Positions 1-9,037 are shown, counted from the stretch's first letter. The stretch: 64,000 nucleotides of DNA from Bifidobacterium miconisargentati (GCF_019331675.1 NZ_JAHBBJ010000003.1:124001-188000); one strand, 5' to 3'. Translations and numbers: made by a program. The notes: generated by a model not told the origin, from the letters alone.

Positions 1-279
1 CATGGATTCGATGGAGGTGATGGCGGAGATCGGGCCGAAGAACTTGAGGCCGCCGGCGATCAGGCCGATGGTGCGCGAACGGCGGGAAGCCAGCGCGCGC
101 GCCGAATTGGACGGGCGATAGCCGAGCTGGTCGATGGCGGCCTGCACACGGGCGCGGGTGGCGTCGGAGACGTCCGGCGAGTTGTTGATCACGCGGGAGA
201 CGGTCTGGTGGCTGACCCCGGCGAGTTTGGCCACCTCGAACATGGACGGACGTTTGCCTGGCTTGCGGCTGGTTACCAT
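1..279 (-). CDS. LacI-family transcriptional regulator (N-terminal part, cut by window edge)
   Basis: The minus-strand frame encodes the first 93 residues of a LacI/GalR-type repressor and runs off the left edge. Residues 12-60 form the LacI helix-turn-helix plus hinge helix: [20 protein letters not shown], then the conserved tail around [15 protein letters not shown]. The start of the periplasmic-binding-protein-like effector domain (TIGLIAGG) follows. The ligand cannot be inferred because the sensor domain is outside the window. A 12-bp dyad about 100 bp upstream is a plausible autoregulatory operator. The next gene, rnhB, is on the same strand but belongs to a different functional group. 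Confidence 0.9.
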   Translation of the reverse strand, partial: MVTSRKPGKRPSMFEVAKLAGVSHQTVSRVINNSPDVSDATRARVQAAIDQLGYRPSNSARALASRRSRTIGLIAGGLKFFGPISAITSIESM

Positions 280-376
280 AGAACTTCCCGAACCTTCCCG
301 CTGGCGGGTCTGCGATCGTTGCGGACCCGGCTGATATATGTCTCCTCTGACTTTAGCGCGTTCCGGCCGGTTCCGC

Positions 377-388
377 GTTAGCGCTCAC
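377..388. promoter_or_regulatory. LacI-type operator-like palindrome
   Basis: GTTAGCGCTCAC is a near-perfect dyad centred on AGCGCT. It lies about 100 bp upstream of the truncated LacI start. LacI-family operators are typically CG-centred dyads of this size, so autoregulation is a reasonable inference but untested. Confidence 0.4.
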
Positions 389-488
389 ATCGTCGTGTCG
401 CGGCGCGGAACGGGGCGCTTGGCCCGGCCCGCATGTCCGGTTCTGGTTGGGCGGATCGGATCGGAAGCGGCCGGATGGCCGGGAAACG

Positions 489-1397
489 TCAGGTGAGGTG
501 CCAGGAGACGCGATGCAGCGCGGTGGGCCCGTGTTCGGCGATGGCGGCGCGGTGGGCCGCGGAACCGTAACCCTTGTTGTGGGCCCATTCGTACGGCGCG
601 TACTTCGGGTCCGACTGCGCGAGGTCCACCATGAGCCGGTCTCGGGTCACTTTGGCGATGACCGCAGCGCTGGCCACGGTGGCGCAGCTGCGGTCGCCCT
701 TGACTTTGGTGGTGACGACGGCGGGGATGGGTACGTCCGGCGCGTCGAAGGTGCCGAGCGCCTTGGTGATGTAGTCGCTGGGGCCGTCGAGGATGGCGCC
801 GACGCGGATTGGGCGGGTGGGAGCGGTTGCGGTGGTTCGCGGACTCCCCTCAGTCAGCTCCGCTGACAGCTCCCCTCGGAGAGGGGAGCCGGAGACGGGT
901 TCGGTCTGCATGGTATTTCCCGCTTCGCGATGAACGGCTGCGCCCGGCTGGGAACCGTCGAGTCCGAGCTGGCGTTCGACGTCGGCGAGGGCGCGCAGGG
1001 CGGCGATGCCGAGGGCGTAGGTGATGCCCCAGTCGTCGATTTCGGTGTTGCTGGCCTGGCCCACGGCCCAGGCGGCGCACCAGTCGCACAGTTCGTCGTA
1101 AATGGCCTCGCGGCGGTGTTCGGTGAGAAGCTTGGAATCGGCCACGCCGTCCGGGACGGTCAGGAATTGTGACTGTGATGCGGCGGCATCACCACGGGCT
1201 TCGTCGGATTCTCCCTCGGCGGCCGCCCGATCGGTATCGTTCAACGGCTCCAGGTCGCGAGCCCAGATGGCGGCGCAGCCGACCATCACCGGACCGGCGA
1301 GCGCGCCGCGGCCCACCTCGTCGAATCCCACGATGAGGTCGTAGCCCTGAGCGGCCAGTTCACGCTCCAGTTCCAGCGTCGGTGTGATTATCGCCAT
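489..1397 (-). CDS. rnhB: Ribonuclease HII
   Basis: This 302-residue protein cleaves RNA in RNA-DNA hybrids and removes misincorporated ribonucleotides. The active-site acidic residues are visible: Asp26-Glu27 in VGFDEVGRGALAG, Asp204 in AILDGPSDY, and Asp253 in AKVTRDRLM. The start at 1397 is chosen because GAGGGAG sits just upstream and the family motif begins soon after; the frame stays open further upstream but that stretch is not RNase-like. The protein is about 100 residues longer than typical RnhB. One extra segment (residues about 50-80) is acidic and low-complexity. A second (about 146-196) contains, at residues 169-186, the translation of a copy of the dispersed palindromic repeat. 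No stop or frameshift results, so the gene looks intact. It lies downstream of lepB and rplS, a common arrangement. Confidence 0.93.
   Translation of the reverse strand: MAIITPTLELERELAAQGYDLIVGFDEVGRGALAGPVMVGCAAIWARDLEPLNDTDRAAAEGESDEARGDAAASQSQFLTVPDGVADSKLLTEHRREAIYDELCDWCAAWAVGQASNTEIDDWGITYALGIAALRALADVERQLGLDGSQPGAAVHREAGNTMQTEPVSGSPLRGELSAELTEGSPRTTATAPTRPIRVGAILDGPSDYITKALGTFDAPDVPIPAVVTTKVKGDRSCATVASAAVIAKVTRDRLMVDLAQSDPKYAPYEWAHNKGYGSAAHRAAIAEHGPTALHRVSWHLT
843..891. repeat. Dispersed palindromic core repeat inside rnhB
   Basis: This stretch matches the intergenic palindromic core found at 13376, 16977, 24979, 43117 and 46216: CTCCCCTCAGTC, a GC hairpin, then GACAGCTCCCCT and GGGGAGCC. 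Here it is read in frame on the minus strand as an 18-residue peptide starting SGSPLRGELS. Confidence 0.85.
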
Positions 1398-1548
1398 GAT
1401 TCTCCCTCGTTGTCCCGCACTATCCCTCAGTCGGTTTCGCCGCCAGCTCGTCCTGCAATTATGGACAGACCACGATGGACAGGCTACGACTGACTTCTTT
1501 GGTTTGCCTATCGGCTCACACATAGTCTGCAAGGAGAGCCAAGAAAAA

Positions 1549-2745
1549 CTACTCGGCGGAGGCGTCCGGGACGTCGGCGAAGACCTCGTGATGGGCATCG
1601 ATACCGGCGATGCGGTTCAGCGGCCAGTAACGCACGAATGCGGTGCCGACCACGTCTGAGATGGGCACCAGACCGTGGTCCGCGTCGTCCTGGTGGTAGC
1701 GGGAATCGGCGGAATTGGCGCGGTTGTCGCCCATGACGAACACGTGCCCCTCGGTCACGGTCACGGAGAACGGGAAGGAGCTCGGATCCACGCCGGGACG
1801 GATGTAGGAGGTCTCGTTGATGGCCACGCCGTTGATGGTGATCGGCTGGCCGGCGCCCTTGCATTCCACCACGTCGCCGGGCATGCCGATGAGTCGCTTG
1901 ATGAGGTAGCCGCCGCCGATGCCGCTGCTCTGCTCCGCGCTCAGCCAGTTGTTGGGGTCCTTGAAGACGACCACGTCGCCGCGCTGCAGGCCCGAGATCT
2001 TGGTCGTGATCTTGCTGGCCACCACGCGGTCGCCGGGCACCACGGTGTCCATCATGGAGCGGGAGGGGATCTCGTAGAAGCCGACCAGGAACAGTCGGAT
2101 GAGCAGCACGATGAGCACGGGCACGCCGCACCACAGGAAGAAGTCACGCAGGGTGAACCGGTCGTCGGCGGACTTGGCGGCCGCATGGGCCTTGCGCCCC
2201 TTGCCGCCTGCCGAAGCGGTGCCGGCATCCGCACGGGAGCCGTCGTCCGCGAGTTCGGCGGCGATCGCCACACTCGGGGCGGGTGGCACCGGCGAGGAGT
2301 CCACGCCGTGATCGGCCACCTGGAAGGTGCGGGCGTCGCGGGCCGCGGCGTCGGCGGCGGATTCGGTTTCGACGGCGGCGTAGGGCTGTGCGGCGTTCTC
2401 CGGCGTCGCATCGAAGGAAGCGTTATCGGGATTTCCGGAACCGGCGTCTTCCGCCGCATCGACGTCACGGAAATCAGCCGAGACGATCATGCCGTCGTTG
2501 GCGGCAGCGCCAACGGAAGCGGCCAACCCGCTGCCGGAATCTGCGGCGTCATCGGCATCGCGGAAGTCAGCGGACACGATCATGCCGGAATCGGCCGCCG
2601 GACCGGCAACGTTCGCATCGGACAGGCCGGGAACGGACTGCGGCATCCGGGATTCATCGGACCGGGGCCGCTCCCCCGCCGAATCCACGGGCGCCACGGG
2701 TGCCACGGAAGCCGGGAATACGCCGTTGTCCTGATCGTCCTGCAT
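1549..2745 (-). CDS. lepB: Signal peptidase I with long N-terminal extension
   Basis: A 398-residue type I signal peptidase that removes signal peptides from exported proteins at the membrane. One transmembrane helix (about residues 201-223) is followed by the catalytic serine motif PSRSMMD (Ser230) and the general-base lysine in LIKRLIGMPGD (Lys283). The motif GDNRANSADSR near the C-terminus is the conserved box E. Unusually, about 195 residues precede the membrane helix. They are acidic, Ala/Asp-rich and probably disordered and cytoplasmic, and they contain the nonamer MIVSADFRD twice (starting at 55 and 86). AAGGAGAT before the ATG supports the start. It lies between rplS (upstream, with a terminator between) and rnhB. 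Confidence 0.95.
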   Translation of the reverse strand: MQDDQDNGVFPASVAPVAPVDSAGERPRSDESRMPQSVPGLSDANVAGPAADSGMIVSADFRDADDAADSGSGLAASVGAAANDGMIVSADFRDVDAAEDAGSGNPDNASFDATPENAAQPYAAVETESAADAAARDARTFQVADHGVDSSPVPPAPSVAIAAELADDGSRADAGTASAGGKGRKAHAAAKSADDRFTLRDFFLWCGVPVLIVLLIRLFLVGFYEIPSRSMMDTVVPGDRVVASKITTKISGLQRGDVVVFKDPNNWLSAEQSSGIGGGYLIKRLIGMPGDVVECKGAGQPITINGVAINETSYIRPGVDPSSFPFSVTVTEGHVFVMGDNRANSADSRYHQDDADHGLVPISDVVGTAFVRYWPLNRIAGIDAHHEVFADVPDASAE

Positions 2746-2828
2746 GCCATCTCCTTGAGTTCCAACCGATGCGCATACCGCGGCGGTGCCGCCGGTGCGC
2801 GTCCATCATACGCGGGTTCTACGAAAAC

Positions 2829-2855
2829 AGCCCGGAGCCAAAACGGTTCCGGGCT
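2829..2855 (-). terminator. Rho-independent terminator after rplS
   Basis: The inverted repeat AGCCCGGA/TCCGGGCT is followed on the minus strand by a short T-rich tract (TGTTTTCG). It lies 50 bp downstream of the rplS stop. Confidence 0.75.
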
Positions 2856-2905
2856 GAATTTCACGGTTTATTCGCGTGGGTCACGCGGCCAACCGGTAGA
2901 CGAAC

Positions 2906-3271
2906 TCACTTGGCGGAGTTGTCGCGGCGCTCGACGATGCGGGCGGCCTTACCGCGCAGGGCGCGCAGGTAGTACAGCTTGGCGCGGCGCACACGGCCCT
3001 TACGCACAAGCTTGATGGAGTCGATAGACGGGGAGTGCACCGGGAAACGGCGCTCCACACCGGTGCCGAAGCTGATCTTGCGGACCACGAAGGTCTCGCG
3101 CACGCCAGCACCGTGACGGGCGATCACCACGCCGGTGAAGGTCTGGATACGGGAGTTGTTGCCTTCCTTGATCTTCACGTTCACGTCGACGGTGTCGCCG
3201 GGACGGAAGGCCGGGATCTCCTCGGCCGGCTTGAGGTGCTTGGCGTCAAAAGCCTCAATAGCGTTAACCAT
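2906..3271 (-). CDS. rplS: 50S ribosomal protein L19
   Basis: A 121-residue protein of normal L19 length, located at the 30S-50S interface. The family motifs [16 protein letters not shown] and [16 protein letters not shown] are present, as is the basic C-terminus ending [17 protein letters not shown]. The start at 3271 has GAAGGAACAACA before the ATG; an in-frame upstream extension has no homologous character. In many bacteria rplS closes an rpsP-rimM-trmD-rplS operon. Here rpsP and rimM lie about 44 kb away and no trmD is present in the window. Confidence 0.96.
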   Translation of the reverse strand: MVNAIEAFDAKHLKPAEEIPAFRPGDTVDVNVKIKEGNNSRIQTFTGVVIARHGAGVRETFVVRKISFGTGVERRFPVHSPSIDSIKLVRKGRVRRAKLYYLRALRGKAARIVERRDNSAK

Positions 3272-3533
3272 TGTTGTTCCTTCAGTGCTGCCGCATATCA
3301 GCCCCAGGTTTGGGATCGCACGCCCGTGTTGTTGCGTTGCCGGGGCGCGATCGCTCACGTGTATCCCTTGGGTTTGCCCTTGGGAAGCCTGTCAATCCGC
3401 CGAAAGTCGGGCCTTGCGTTCGTCTTGCGACTCGCGCGGCCGTTCGGACTGGACCCGTGGAGAAGCCGGCTTATGCGGCGGCCTGCCTCTCGACACAGCA
3501 ATCGATAAGTGTACGGCAGATTATGGACACGAA
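3272..3533 (-). promoter_or_regulatory. rplS upstream region
   Basis: A gene-free stretch between rplS and the terminator of the next operon. A candidate minus-strand -10 box (TACACT, complement of 3508-3513) would give a leader of about 230 nt. No recognisable L19 autoregulatory structure was identified. Confidence 0.3.
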
Positions 3534-3565
3534 AGGGCCGGCTGACGCGCCTGCCAGCCGGCCCT
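3534..3565 (-). terminator. Terminator after the sugar-binding lipoprotein gene
   Basis: The 11-bp inverted repeat AGGGCCGGCTG/CAGCCGGCCCT lies 28 bp past the stop codon of the substrate-binding protein gene. On the minus strand it is followed by CCCTTTCG. Confidence 0.7.
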
Positions 3566-3592
3566 CAATGGATGCGGATCAGACCGCCGTGA

Positions 3593-4921
3593 CTACCGTT
3601 CGATGGATTCGTTGACCTGCTCGATCGCCTTCAGCGCGGATTCGACGGTGGCGTCGCCGGTGTAGATGTTCTGCATCTGCACGCCGATCTCGTCGTTGAG
3701 CTCCTGGGAGGTGAGCTTGCGCTGAAGCTTGGACGAGGCCTGGCCCTTGGTCACCAGGTCGATGCTGGCCTTGGCGGATTCGGTAGCGTCGGACGGCACC
3801 TCGACCTTCATGTCCTTGTCGACCGGGGCGCCCTGCAGCGTATTGATCCACTCCTGCTGGCCCTCGCCGGTGGTCATGAACTCGATGAACTTCATGGCGG
3901 CCTCCTGCTTCTTGGAGTCCTTGTTCACCGCCAGGCCGAAGTCCACGCCAGTGGTCGGGCCGGTGGTGTTGTCGCCCACGGTCGGGAACTCCATCATGCC
4001 CAGCTCGTCCTTCTCGACGGCCGTGCCCTTGGTCTCATCGTTCGGGAGTACGGCGGAGACATGCCAGGAGCCGGTCGGGAAGAACGCGGTCTTGCGGGCG
4101 TAGAAGTAGTTGTCGCGGGCGTCCGGGTAGGTGGCGGTGCCCACGGCGCCGTCCTGGAACAGGCCGTCGTCGATCATCTGCTTCCAGGCCTTCATGGTCT
4201 TGACGAAGGTCTCGTCGGTGAACTTGGCCTTGCCTTCGGCGGCCTTGTACACGTCGCCCTCGCCGTACTGGTTGGACAGCCACACGAAGATGTCGTCCAG
4301 ATGCCAGCCGTCCTTGGCGCCGAGGGCCAGCGGCATCAGGCCCTTGGAGACGAGGGTCTTGTTGGCCTCGACCAGTTCGTCGTAGGTGGTGGGCACCTTG
4401 ACGCCGTTCTCGTCCAGCAGGGTCTTGTTGTACAGGATGTATTCGGAGCCGGAGGTGATGGTCGGCATGGCCACCATCTTGCCGTCCGAGTTGGTGGTCT
4501 GTTCCACGGCGCCCTCGGCCACCTTGGAGTCCCAGCCGGGCATGTACTTGTCCGCCAGGTCCTTCATATCCTCGGCGAAGCGGCCGTACTGCTCCACGGT
4601 GGAGCCGGCCTGCACGCCGAACACGTCCGGGCCCTCGCCGCCGGCCATCGAGGTCTGCAGCTTCTTCTGGTAGTCGGCCATCTCGGAGGTGCGCCACCAG
4701 TCGATCTTGATGTTCGGGTACTTCTTCTCGAAGGCCGCGTAGATGGTCTTCCACTGGGCGTCGGTGGGCTGCCAGGTCCAGAAGGTCAGGGTGACGGGGT
4801 TGTCGGCGGTGCCCAGACCCTCGTCGGAGCCGCCGCCCGAGCTGGAACCGCAACCGGCCAGCAGGCCGACGGACATGGCCAGCGCACCTACGGCGGCAAC
4901 CGTCTTCTTCATATTGAACAT
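3593..4921 (-). CDS. ABC transporter sugar-binding lipoprotein
   Basis: A 442-residue extracellular solute-binding protein of the carbohydrate (MalE-like, family 1) class. The N-terminus is a lipoprotein signal: MKK, a hydrophobic stretch, and the lipobox LLAGC, with Cys24 predicted to be lipidated. A Gly/Ser linker leads to TLTFWTWQPTDAQWK, typical of oligosaccharide-binding proteins. GGAG precedes the ATG at 4921; a second ATG three codons later is also possible. It is the last gene of the locus, after two permeases and a GH43 enzyme. No ATPase is encoded here, so a shared MsiK-type ATPase elsewhere is likely. The substrate is inferred to be an arabinose- or xylose-containing oligosaccharide. 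Confidence 0.93.
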   Translation of the reverse strand: MFNMKKTVAAVGALAMSVGLLAGCGSSSGGGSDEGLGTADNPVTLTFWTWQPTDAQWKTIYAAFEKKYPNIKIDWWRTSEMADYQKKLQTSMAGGEGPDVFGVQAGSTVEQYGRFAEDMKDLADKYMPGWDSKVAEGAVEQTTNSDGKMVAMPTITSGSEYILYNKTLLDENGVKVPTTYDELVEANKTLVSKGLMPLALGAKDGWHLDDIFVWLSNQYGEGDVYKAAEGKAKFTDETFVKTMKAWKQMIDDGLFQDGAVGTATYPDARDNYFYARKTAFFPTGSWHVSAVLPNDETKGTAVEKDELGMMEFPTVGDNTTGPTTGVDFGLAVNKDSKKQEAAMKFIEFMTTGEGQQEWINTLQGAPVDKDMKVEVPSDATESAKASIDLVTKGQASSKLQRKLTSQELNDEIGVQMQNIYTGDATVESALKAIEQVNESIER

Positions 4922-5047
4922 GATGGTTCTCCTTGTTTCTCTTGTGTTTTCACACCGTTGTGGAAAGCGGGTTGATGGTGATTGGTTGATTTGGACGGGA
5001 CATCGGACAGGACATCGGACAGGGTGGAAGAGGAAGGACTTTGCCAG

Positions 5048-7180
5048 TCACGCTCCTTTCCGTTCGTCGGATACGAGCGACGTCCTCGCGTATCCGGTCA
5101 GGGAGGTGCGGTCGAGGGTGATGCGGACGCGGGCGTCCGGGCCGCCCAGCGGCATCTGCCAGCTGCGGCCGCGCACGTGGATGCGCAGCGTGCCGTCGAG
5201 CGCTTCGATGCGGACGGTGAGCGCCGCACGGCCAAGCCGGTCACGCCGGACGGGCCCGCCGATCTCGCGCAGGCGCACCGGCCGGGCCGTTCCGTCCAGC
5301 GTCTCGCCGTCGTGCATGAGCACGGCGCCGCCCGCGGTGATGGACAGCCGGTAGTCGTCCACGGCGATGAGCGTCTGGCCGCGGTCGGTGTCGGAGGCGA
5401 AGTCCAGTACGAACCGGTTGCCGTCGAGCGGCGTGGCGAGGGTGATGGTGGCGGGCCGCACGCCGTGCGGTCGTACGCCATCGCCGATGACCAGACGTTC
5501 GTCGGTCCGGACCTCGCGGCCGAAGTCGCGCAGCCGCGCGCCCCACAGATCCACATGTTCGGTGGCCACGTATGCGCTGAACGCGGCGGCGGTGCGGCGG
5601 GCGAACAGTCCCGTGCGGCCGGGGACGTCGCTGATGGTGCAGGAGGCGAAGGACCGTCCGTCGATGGTCACGTTCAGGCGGCAGTAGCGGCGTTCGATAC
5701 GGTATTCGTGCCAGGCGTTGAGGTCGAGGCCGTCGAATCCGCGGCGGATCACACGTTCGGAGGCCACGCCGCCGATCACGTCGATGATGGCGATCAGGCC
5801 GCGTCCGGCGTCGATTTCGACCTTGGTGAGGTTCCGGTCGTCCGTGTACCGCACCATGATGCCGAAGCACGCGCCCAGCGGCGTCACGGGGGCCTTGGCC
5901 CAGACGTCCACCACCTGCGTGGCGGAGGAGGTGCCGGCCACGGCGATGAAGGTGCCGGTCTCGTCGGCGACGAGCGCGTCGTCGGCGAGCGCCGCCGTCC
6001 CGCCATCCGATTCCGGCGCGGTCGCGACGTGCGCGGCGCCGGACACCACGGTCCATGCGGGGCCCAGCCCGTGCGCGAAGTCGTCGTGCACGGTGCCGGC
6101 GAGCGGTGCGTCCTGGGCGTCGGCGGTGGGGCCGGGCGTGTCCAGCCCGCCTTCGGCGTAGTAGAGCGGGTCGATGCGCATCACACGCTGTTCGGTGCCC
6201 ACGTACAGTTCGTCGGCGGCGTTGCGGCCGTGGTAGACGATCCAGTCGTCCACGGCGTTGGGCGCGCGGACGATGGAGTTGTGGCCGGTGCCTTCCACCT
6301 GCGGACTGCGGATGAGCAGCGGGTCGAAGCTGGTGCCGTTGAGCTGCTTGGCCCAGTCGAGCGTATCGATGTGAGCGTCGGCCGGGTCGGCGGGCAGCGG
6401 GGCGGCCGAGTAGCCCACGAAGTAGTCCTCGTGCTCGTAGGCGTTGGCGGAGTAGGTGATGAAGGCGCGGTCGCGGTAGATGAAGTAGGTGGCGCCTTCC
6501 ACGGTGTGCCAGTCGCGGCCGTCGCCGAAGCGGTTGCGGGCGAAGATCTCCTCGTCCATCGTGGGCACGATGAGCGGGCGGGGCCTGCCTTCGCGGGCGA
6601 ACGGGGTGGCGAGGCGGTCGATCATCACCGAGGTGCCGGGGCGGTCCTCGGACAGGCCGGTGACCTGGTTGTCGGCGTAGAGCAGGTAGAGCCTGCCGTC
6701 GTCGCCCCAGACCACCTGGGAGTCGATGGCGAAGGTGCCGAACAGTTCCGCGCGCTTGGCGAACGGGCCGAGCGGGTCCTCGCTGGTGGCCACGCGCATG
6801 ATCTCGGTGTGGGTGTCCGTCTCGTCCTCCGGCATGTTCGAGAAGTACATGTGGAACACGCCGTTGATGAGGATCACGGAGGGGGCCCAGAAGTTCTTGC
6901 GGCCGGCTTCGGTGTAGCAGTAGCCGTGCGAGGTCCAGTGGACGAGGTCCGGCGAGGTGGAGACGAGGATGCCGTGTTCGTCGGTGGCGTAGCAGTAGTA
7001 GAGGCTGCGGTAGCGCAGGACGAACGGGTCCGGTGCGGTGTGGGACTTGCCGTCCGCGTACGGGACGGGGTTCACGTACGTGCGGGAGGTGAGCGGGGCG
7101 ATGGCGCCGGGTGCGGGCGGGTCGGGCGCGACCGTGGCGGCCGTGGCGCCCGGCTTGGGATCGGCTGTGATTGCTGTCAT
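5048..7180 (-). CDS. Glycoside hydrolase family 43 protein, cytoplasmic
   Basis: About 710 residues. The N-terminal half is a five-bladed beta-propeller GH43 domain. The three carboxylates can be placed: base Asp51 in TAPDPFVLRY, pKa modulator Asp153 in FAIDSQVVW, and acid Glu228 in HTVEGATYF. The C-terminal half (about 350-710) is a beta-rich accessory region in two parts. There is no signal peptide, so it probably acts on imported oligosaccharides. Known GH43 activities are mainly alpha-L-arabinofuranosidase and beta-xylosidase; which applies cannot be decided. The start at 7180 (ATG) has GAGG at 8 nt; a GTG at 7189, next to the permease stop, is an alternative. It lies between the permeases and the binding-protein gene. 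Confidence 0.9.
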   Translation of the reverse strand: MTAITADPKPGATAATVAPDPPAPGAIAPLTSRTYVNPVPYADGKSHTAPDPFVLRYRSLYYCYATDEHGILVSTSPDLVHWTSHGYCYTEAGRKNFWAPSVILINGVFHMYFSNMPEDETDTHTEIMRVATSEDPLGPFAKRAELFGTFAIDSQVVWGDDGRLYLLYADNQVTGLSEDRPGTSVMIDRLATPFAREGRPRPLIVPTMDEEIFARNRFGDGRDWHTVEGATYFIYRDRAFITYSANAYEHEDYFVGYSAAPLPADPADAHIDTLDWAKQLNGTSFDPLLIRSPQVEGTGHNSIVRAPNAVDDWIVYHGRNAADELYVGTEQRVMRIDPLYYAEGGLDTPGPTADAQDAPLAGTVHDDFAHGLGPAWTVVSGAAHVATAPESDGGTAALADDALVADETGTFIAVAGTSSATQVVDVWAKAPVTPLGACFGIMVRYTDDRNLTKVEIDAGRGLIAIIDVIGGVASERVIRRGFDGLDLNAWHEYRIERRYCRLNVTIDGRSFASCTISDVPGRTGLFARRTAAAFSAYVATEHVDLWGARLRDFGREVRTDERLVIGDGVRPHGVRPATITLATPLDGNRFVLDFASDTDRGQTLIAVDDYRLSITAGGAVLMHDGETLDGTARPVRLREIGGPVRRDRLGRAALTVRIEALDGTLRIHVRGRSWQMPLGGPDARVRITLDRTSLTGYARTSLVSDERKGA

Positions 7181-7190
7181 CTCACTCACC

Positions 7191-7991
7191 TCAGCTCTTG
7201 ACGGCGCCGGCGGTGATGCCGGACTGCAGCCACTTCTGGCTGATCAGGTAGACGATGATGGACGGAATGGTCATGAGGATCAGGGCGGCGTATTCCTGGG
7301 CCACCATCTCCGGGGTCTGGCTGCGGGTCTCCATGAAGTAGGTGGAGGCCAGCGTGACCGTGTACTTCGATTCGTCGCGGATGAGCAGCAGCGGGATCAG
7401 GTATTCGTTCCAGGAGTAGACGAAGGTGAGCACGCCGGTGGTGGCGATCATCGGGGTGGAGATCGGCATGAGGATGCGCAGGTAGATGCGCCAGGTGGAG
7501 CAGCCGTCCACGCGGGCCGCCTCGATGATCTCGTTGGGGATGCCGTCGAAGTAGTTGCGCCACAGCAGCAGCATCTGCAGAGCGTTGAACGCCACGAGCG
7601 GGATGATCATGCCGAGGTAGGTGTTGGTCAGGCCGAAGGTCTTGATGGTGAAGAACAGCGGCATGGTCACGGAGGCGATCGGCACGGCCATGCAGGCGAG
7701 CATCGCCACGTAGATGACGTTCTGGCCGGCGAACTTCATCTTGGAGAAGGCGAAGCCCGCGAGCGAGGTGATGAACACCACCACGACGGCCGTGACCAGG
7801 GCGATGAACAGCGAGTTGAACACCACGCGGAAGTAGTGCACGTCCGGGTTGGTGATCACCGACTGGTAGCTGGAGAAGCCACCCACCTGCAGGGACTTGG
7901 TGATGGCCGTGACGATGGGGAACAGCCAGATGATCAGGAAGAAGAACAGGACCACGTACATGATCACCGTAGTGCTGGTTTTGCGCTTCAT
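7191..7991 (-). CDS. Carbohydrate ABC transporter permease (MalG type)
   Basis: A 266-residue inner-membrane permease with an N-terminal hydrophobic helix (VIMYVVLFFFLIIWLFP) and about six membrane segments. The cytoplasmic EAA loop that docks the ATPase is visible as GIPNEIIEAARVDGCSTWRI. It pairs with the larger permease encoded just upstream (20 bp apart). The downstream GH43 start follows closely, indicating one transcript. Confidence 0.94.
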   Translation of the reverse strand: MKRKTSTTVIMYVVLFFFLIIWLFPIVTAITKSLQVGGFSSYQSVITNPDVHYFRVVFNSLFIALVTAVVVVFITSLAGFAFSKMKFAGQNVIYVAMLACMAVPIASVTMPLFFTIKTFGLTNTYLGMIIPLVAFNALQMLLLWRNYFDGIPNEIIEAARVDGCSTWRIYLRILMPISTPMIATTGVLTFVYSWNEYLIPLLLIRDESKYTVTLASTYFMETRSQTPEMVAQEYAALILMTIPSIIVYLISQKWLQSGITAGAVKS

Positions 7992-8010
7992 GATGCGTTC
8001 CTTTCCGTTC

Positions 8011-9006
8011 CTACCGGTTGGCCCGGTTGTTGACGATGACCTGGACGATGGAGAGGATCACGGCGATGATGAGCACCATCACGCCGATGGCCGCGGACAG
8101 ACCGCCGTTGAACTGCTGCACACCGGCCTTGTACAGGTAGGTGTTCAGGAATTCGGTGGAGCGGCCGGGGCCGCCGCCGGTGGTCTGGATGACGATGTCG
8201 AAGGTCTTGAGCGAGCCGACGATGCCGAGCAGGATGAGCGTGTTGGTGGTGCCGGACAGGTTCGGGATGGTGATGCGGAAGAGGGTGTTCCAGAACCCGC
8301 AGCCGTCAATCTTGGCCGCCTCGTAGATGTCCTCCGAGATGGACATGAGGCCGGCGTAGTAGATGATCATCGAGAAGCCCATCCATTCGAAGATGTTGAT
8401 GGCGCAGATGGAGTAGAGCGCGATCTTCGGGTCGCCGAGCCAGCTTTGGGCCAGGAAATCGAGGTGCAGGAACCGCAGGGCCTCGTTGATGGCGCCGACG
8501 TTCGGGTCCATGATGATGCGGAAGATGGCGGCGATGATGACCGGCGCCATGGCGATGGGCATGAAGAAGATCGCCTTGAAGACGTTCGAGCCGCGCAGCC
8601 GCTCCTTGAGGATCACCGCGAGCAGGAGGCCGAGGCCGGCCTGGATGACCACGGTGACCACCATGAAGATGATGTTGTTCTTCAGGGCGGTCCAGAACAC
8701 CGAGCCCGGGGTGAGCAGTTTGGCGTAGTTCCTGAGGCCGATAAAGTCCATCTCGTCGGAGATGCCGTCCCAGTCGGTGAACGAGGTGGCCACGGTGAAA
8801 CCGATGCAGTAGTAGATGAATATGCCGGAGAGAATGACCAGCGGCGCGATGAACAGGTACGGGCGCAGTTTGCTCTGCCACGAGTTCATGGATTCGCCGG
8901 GCTTCGAGACGCGGGCGCGGTCTTGCCTTGCGGTCCGCGACACCTCTCCCCTGCGGCCTGTCGCCGTTGCCTTCCCTACGGAAACGCTGTCTGCGCTTGC
9001 CGTCAT
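8011..9006 (-). CDS. Carbohydrate ABC transporter permease (MalF type)
   Basis: A 331-residue permease with a basic cytoplasmic N-terminus and about six membrane helices (first: YLFIAPLVILSGIFIYYC). The EAA motif is ISEDIYEAAKIDGCGFWNTL. The start at 9006 has a strong GGGAGG site 5 nt upstream; a longer in-frame start at 9030 lacks one. It is the first gene of the operon, directly behind the operator-rich region. Confidence 0.94.
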   Translation of the reverse strand: MTASADSVSVGKATATGRRGEVSRTARQDRARVSKPGESMNSWQSKLRPYLFIAPLVILSGIFIYYCIGFTVATSFTDWDGISDEMDFIGLRNYAKLLTPGSVFWTALKNNIIFMVVTVVIQAGLGLLLAVILKERLRGSNVFKAIFFMPIAMAPVIIAAIFRIIMDPNVGAINEALRFLHLDFLAQSWLGDPKIALYSICAINIFEWMGFSMIIYYAGLMSISEDIYEAAKIDGCGFWNTLFRITIPNLSGTTNTLILLGIVGSLKTFDIVIQTTGGGPGRSTEFLNTYLYKAGVQQFNGGLSAAIGVMVLIIAVILSIVQVIVNNRANR

Positions 9007-9037
9007 GGTGACCTCCCTTGGTTCTCCCACAGTTTCG

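Noticed and set aside
489-1397. rnhB as a pseudogene broken by a repeat insertion
   Set aside because: The repeat is in frame, contains no stop on this strand, and all catalytic residues are present.
1675-3015. Long open frames opposite lepB, GH43 (4982-7201), ilvB (32112-34532), pgi (13624-15315) and other genes
   Set aside because: They are antisense shadows produced by high GC. Their products are His/Val/Gly/Arg-rich without family motifs, while the opposite strands encode clear proteins.
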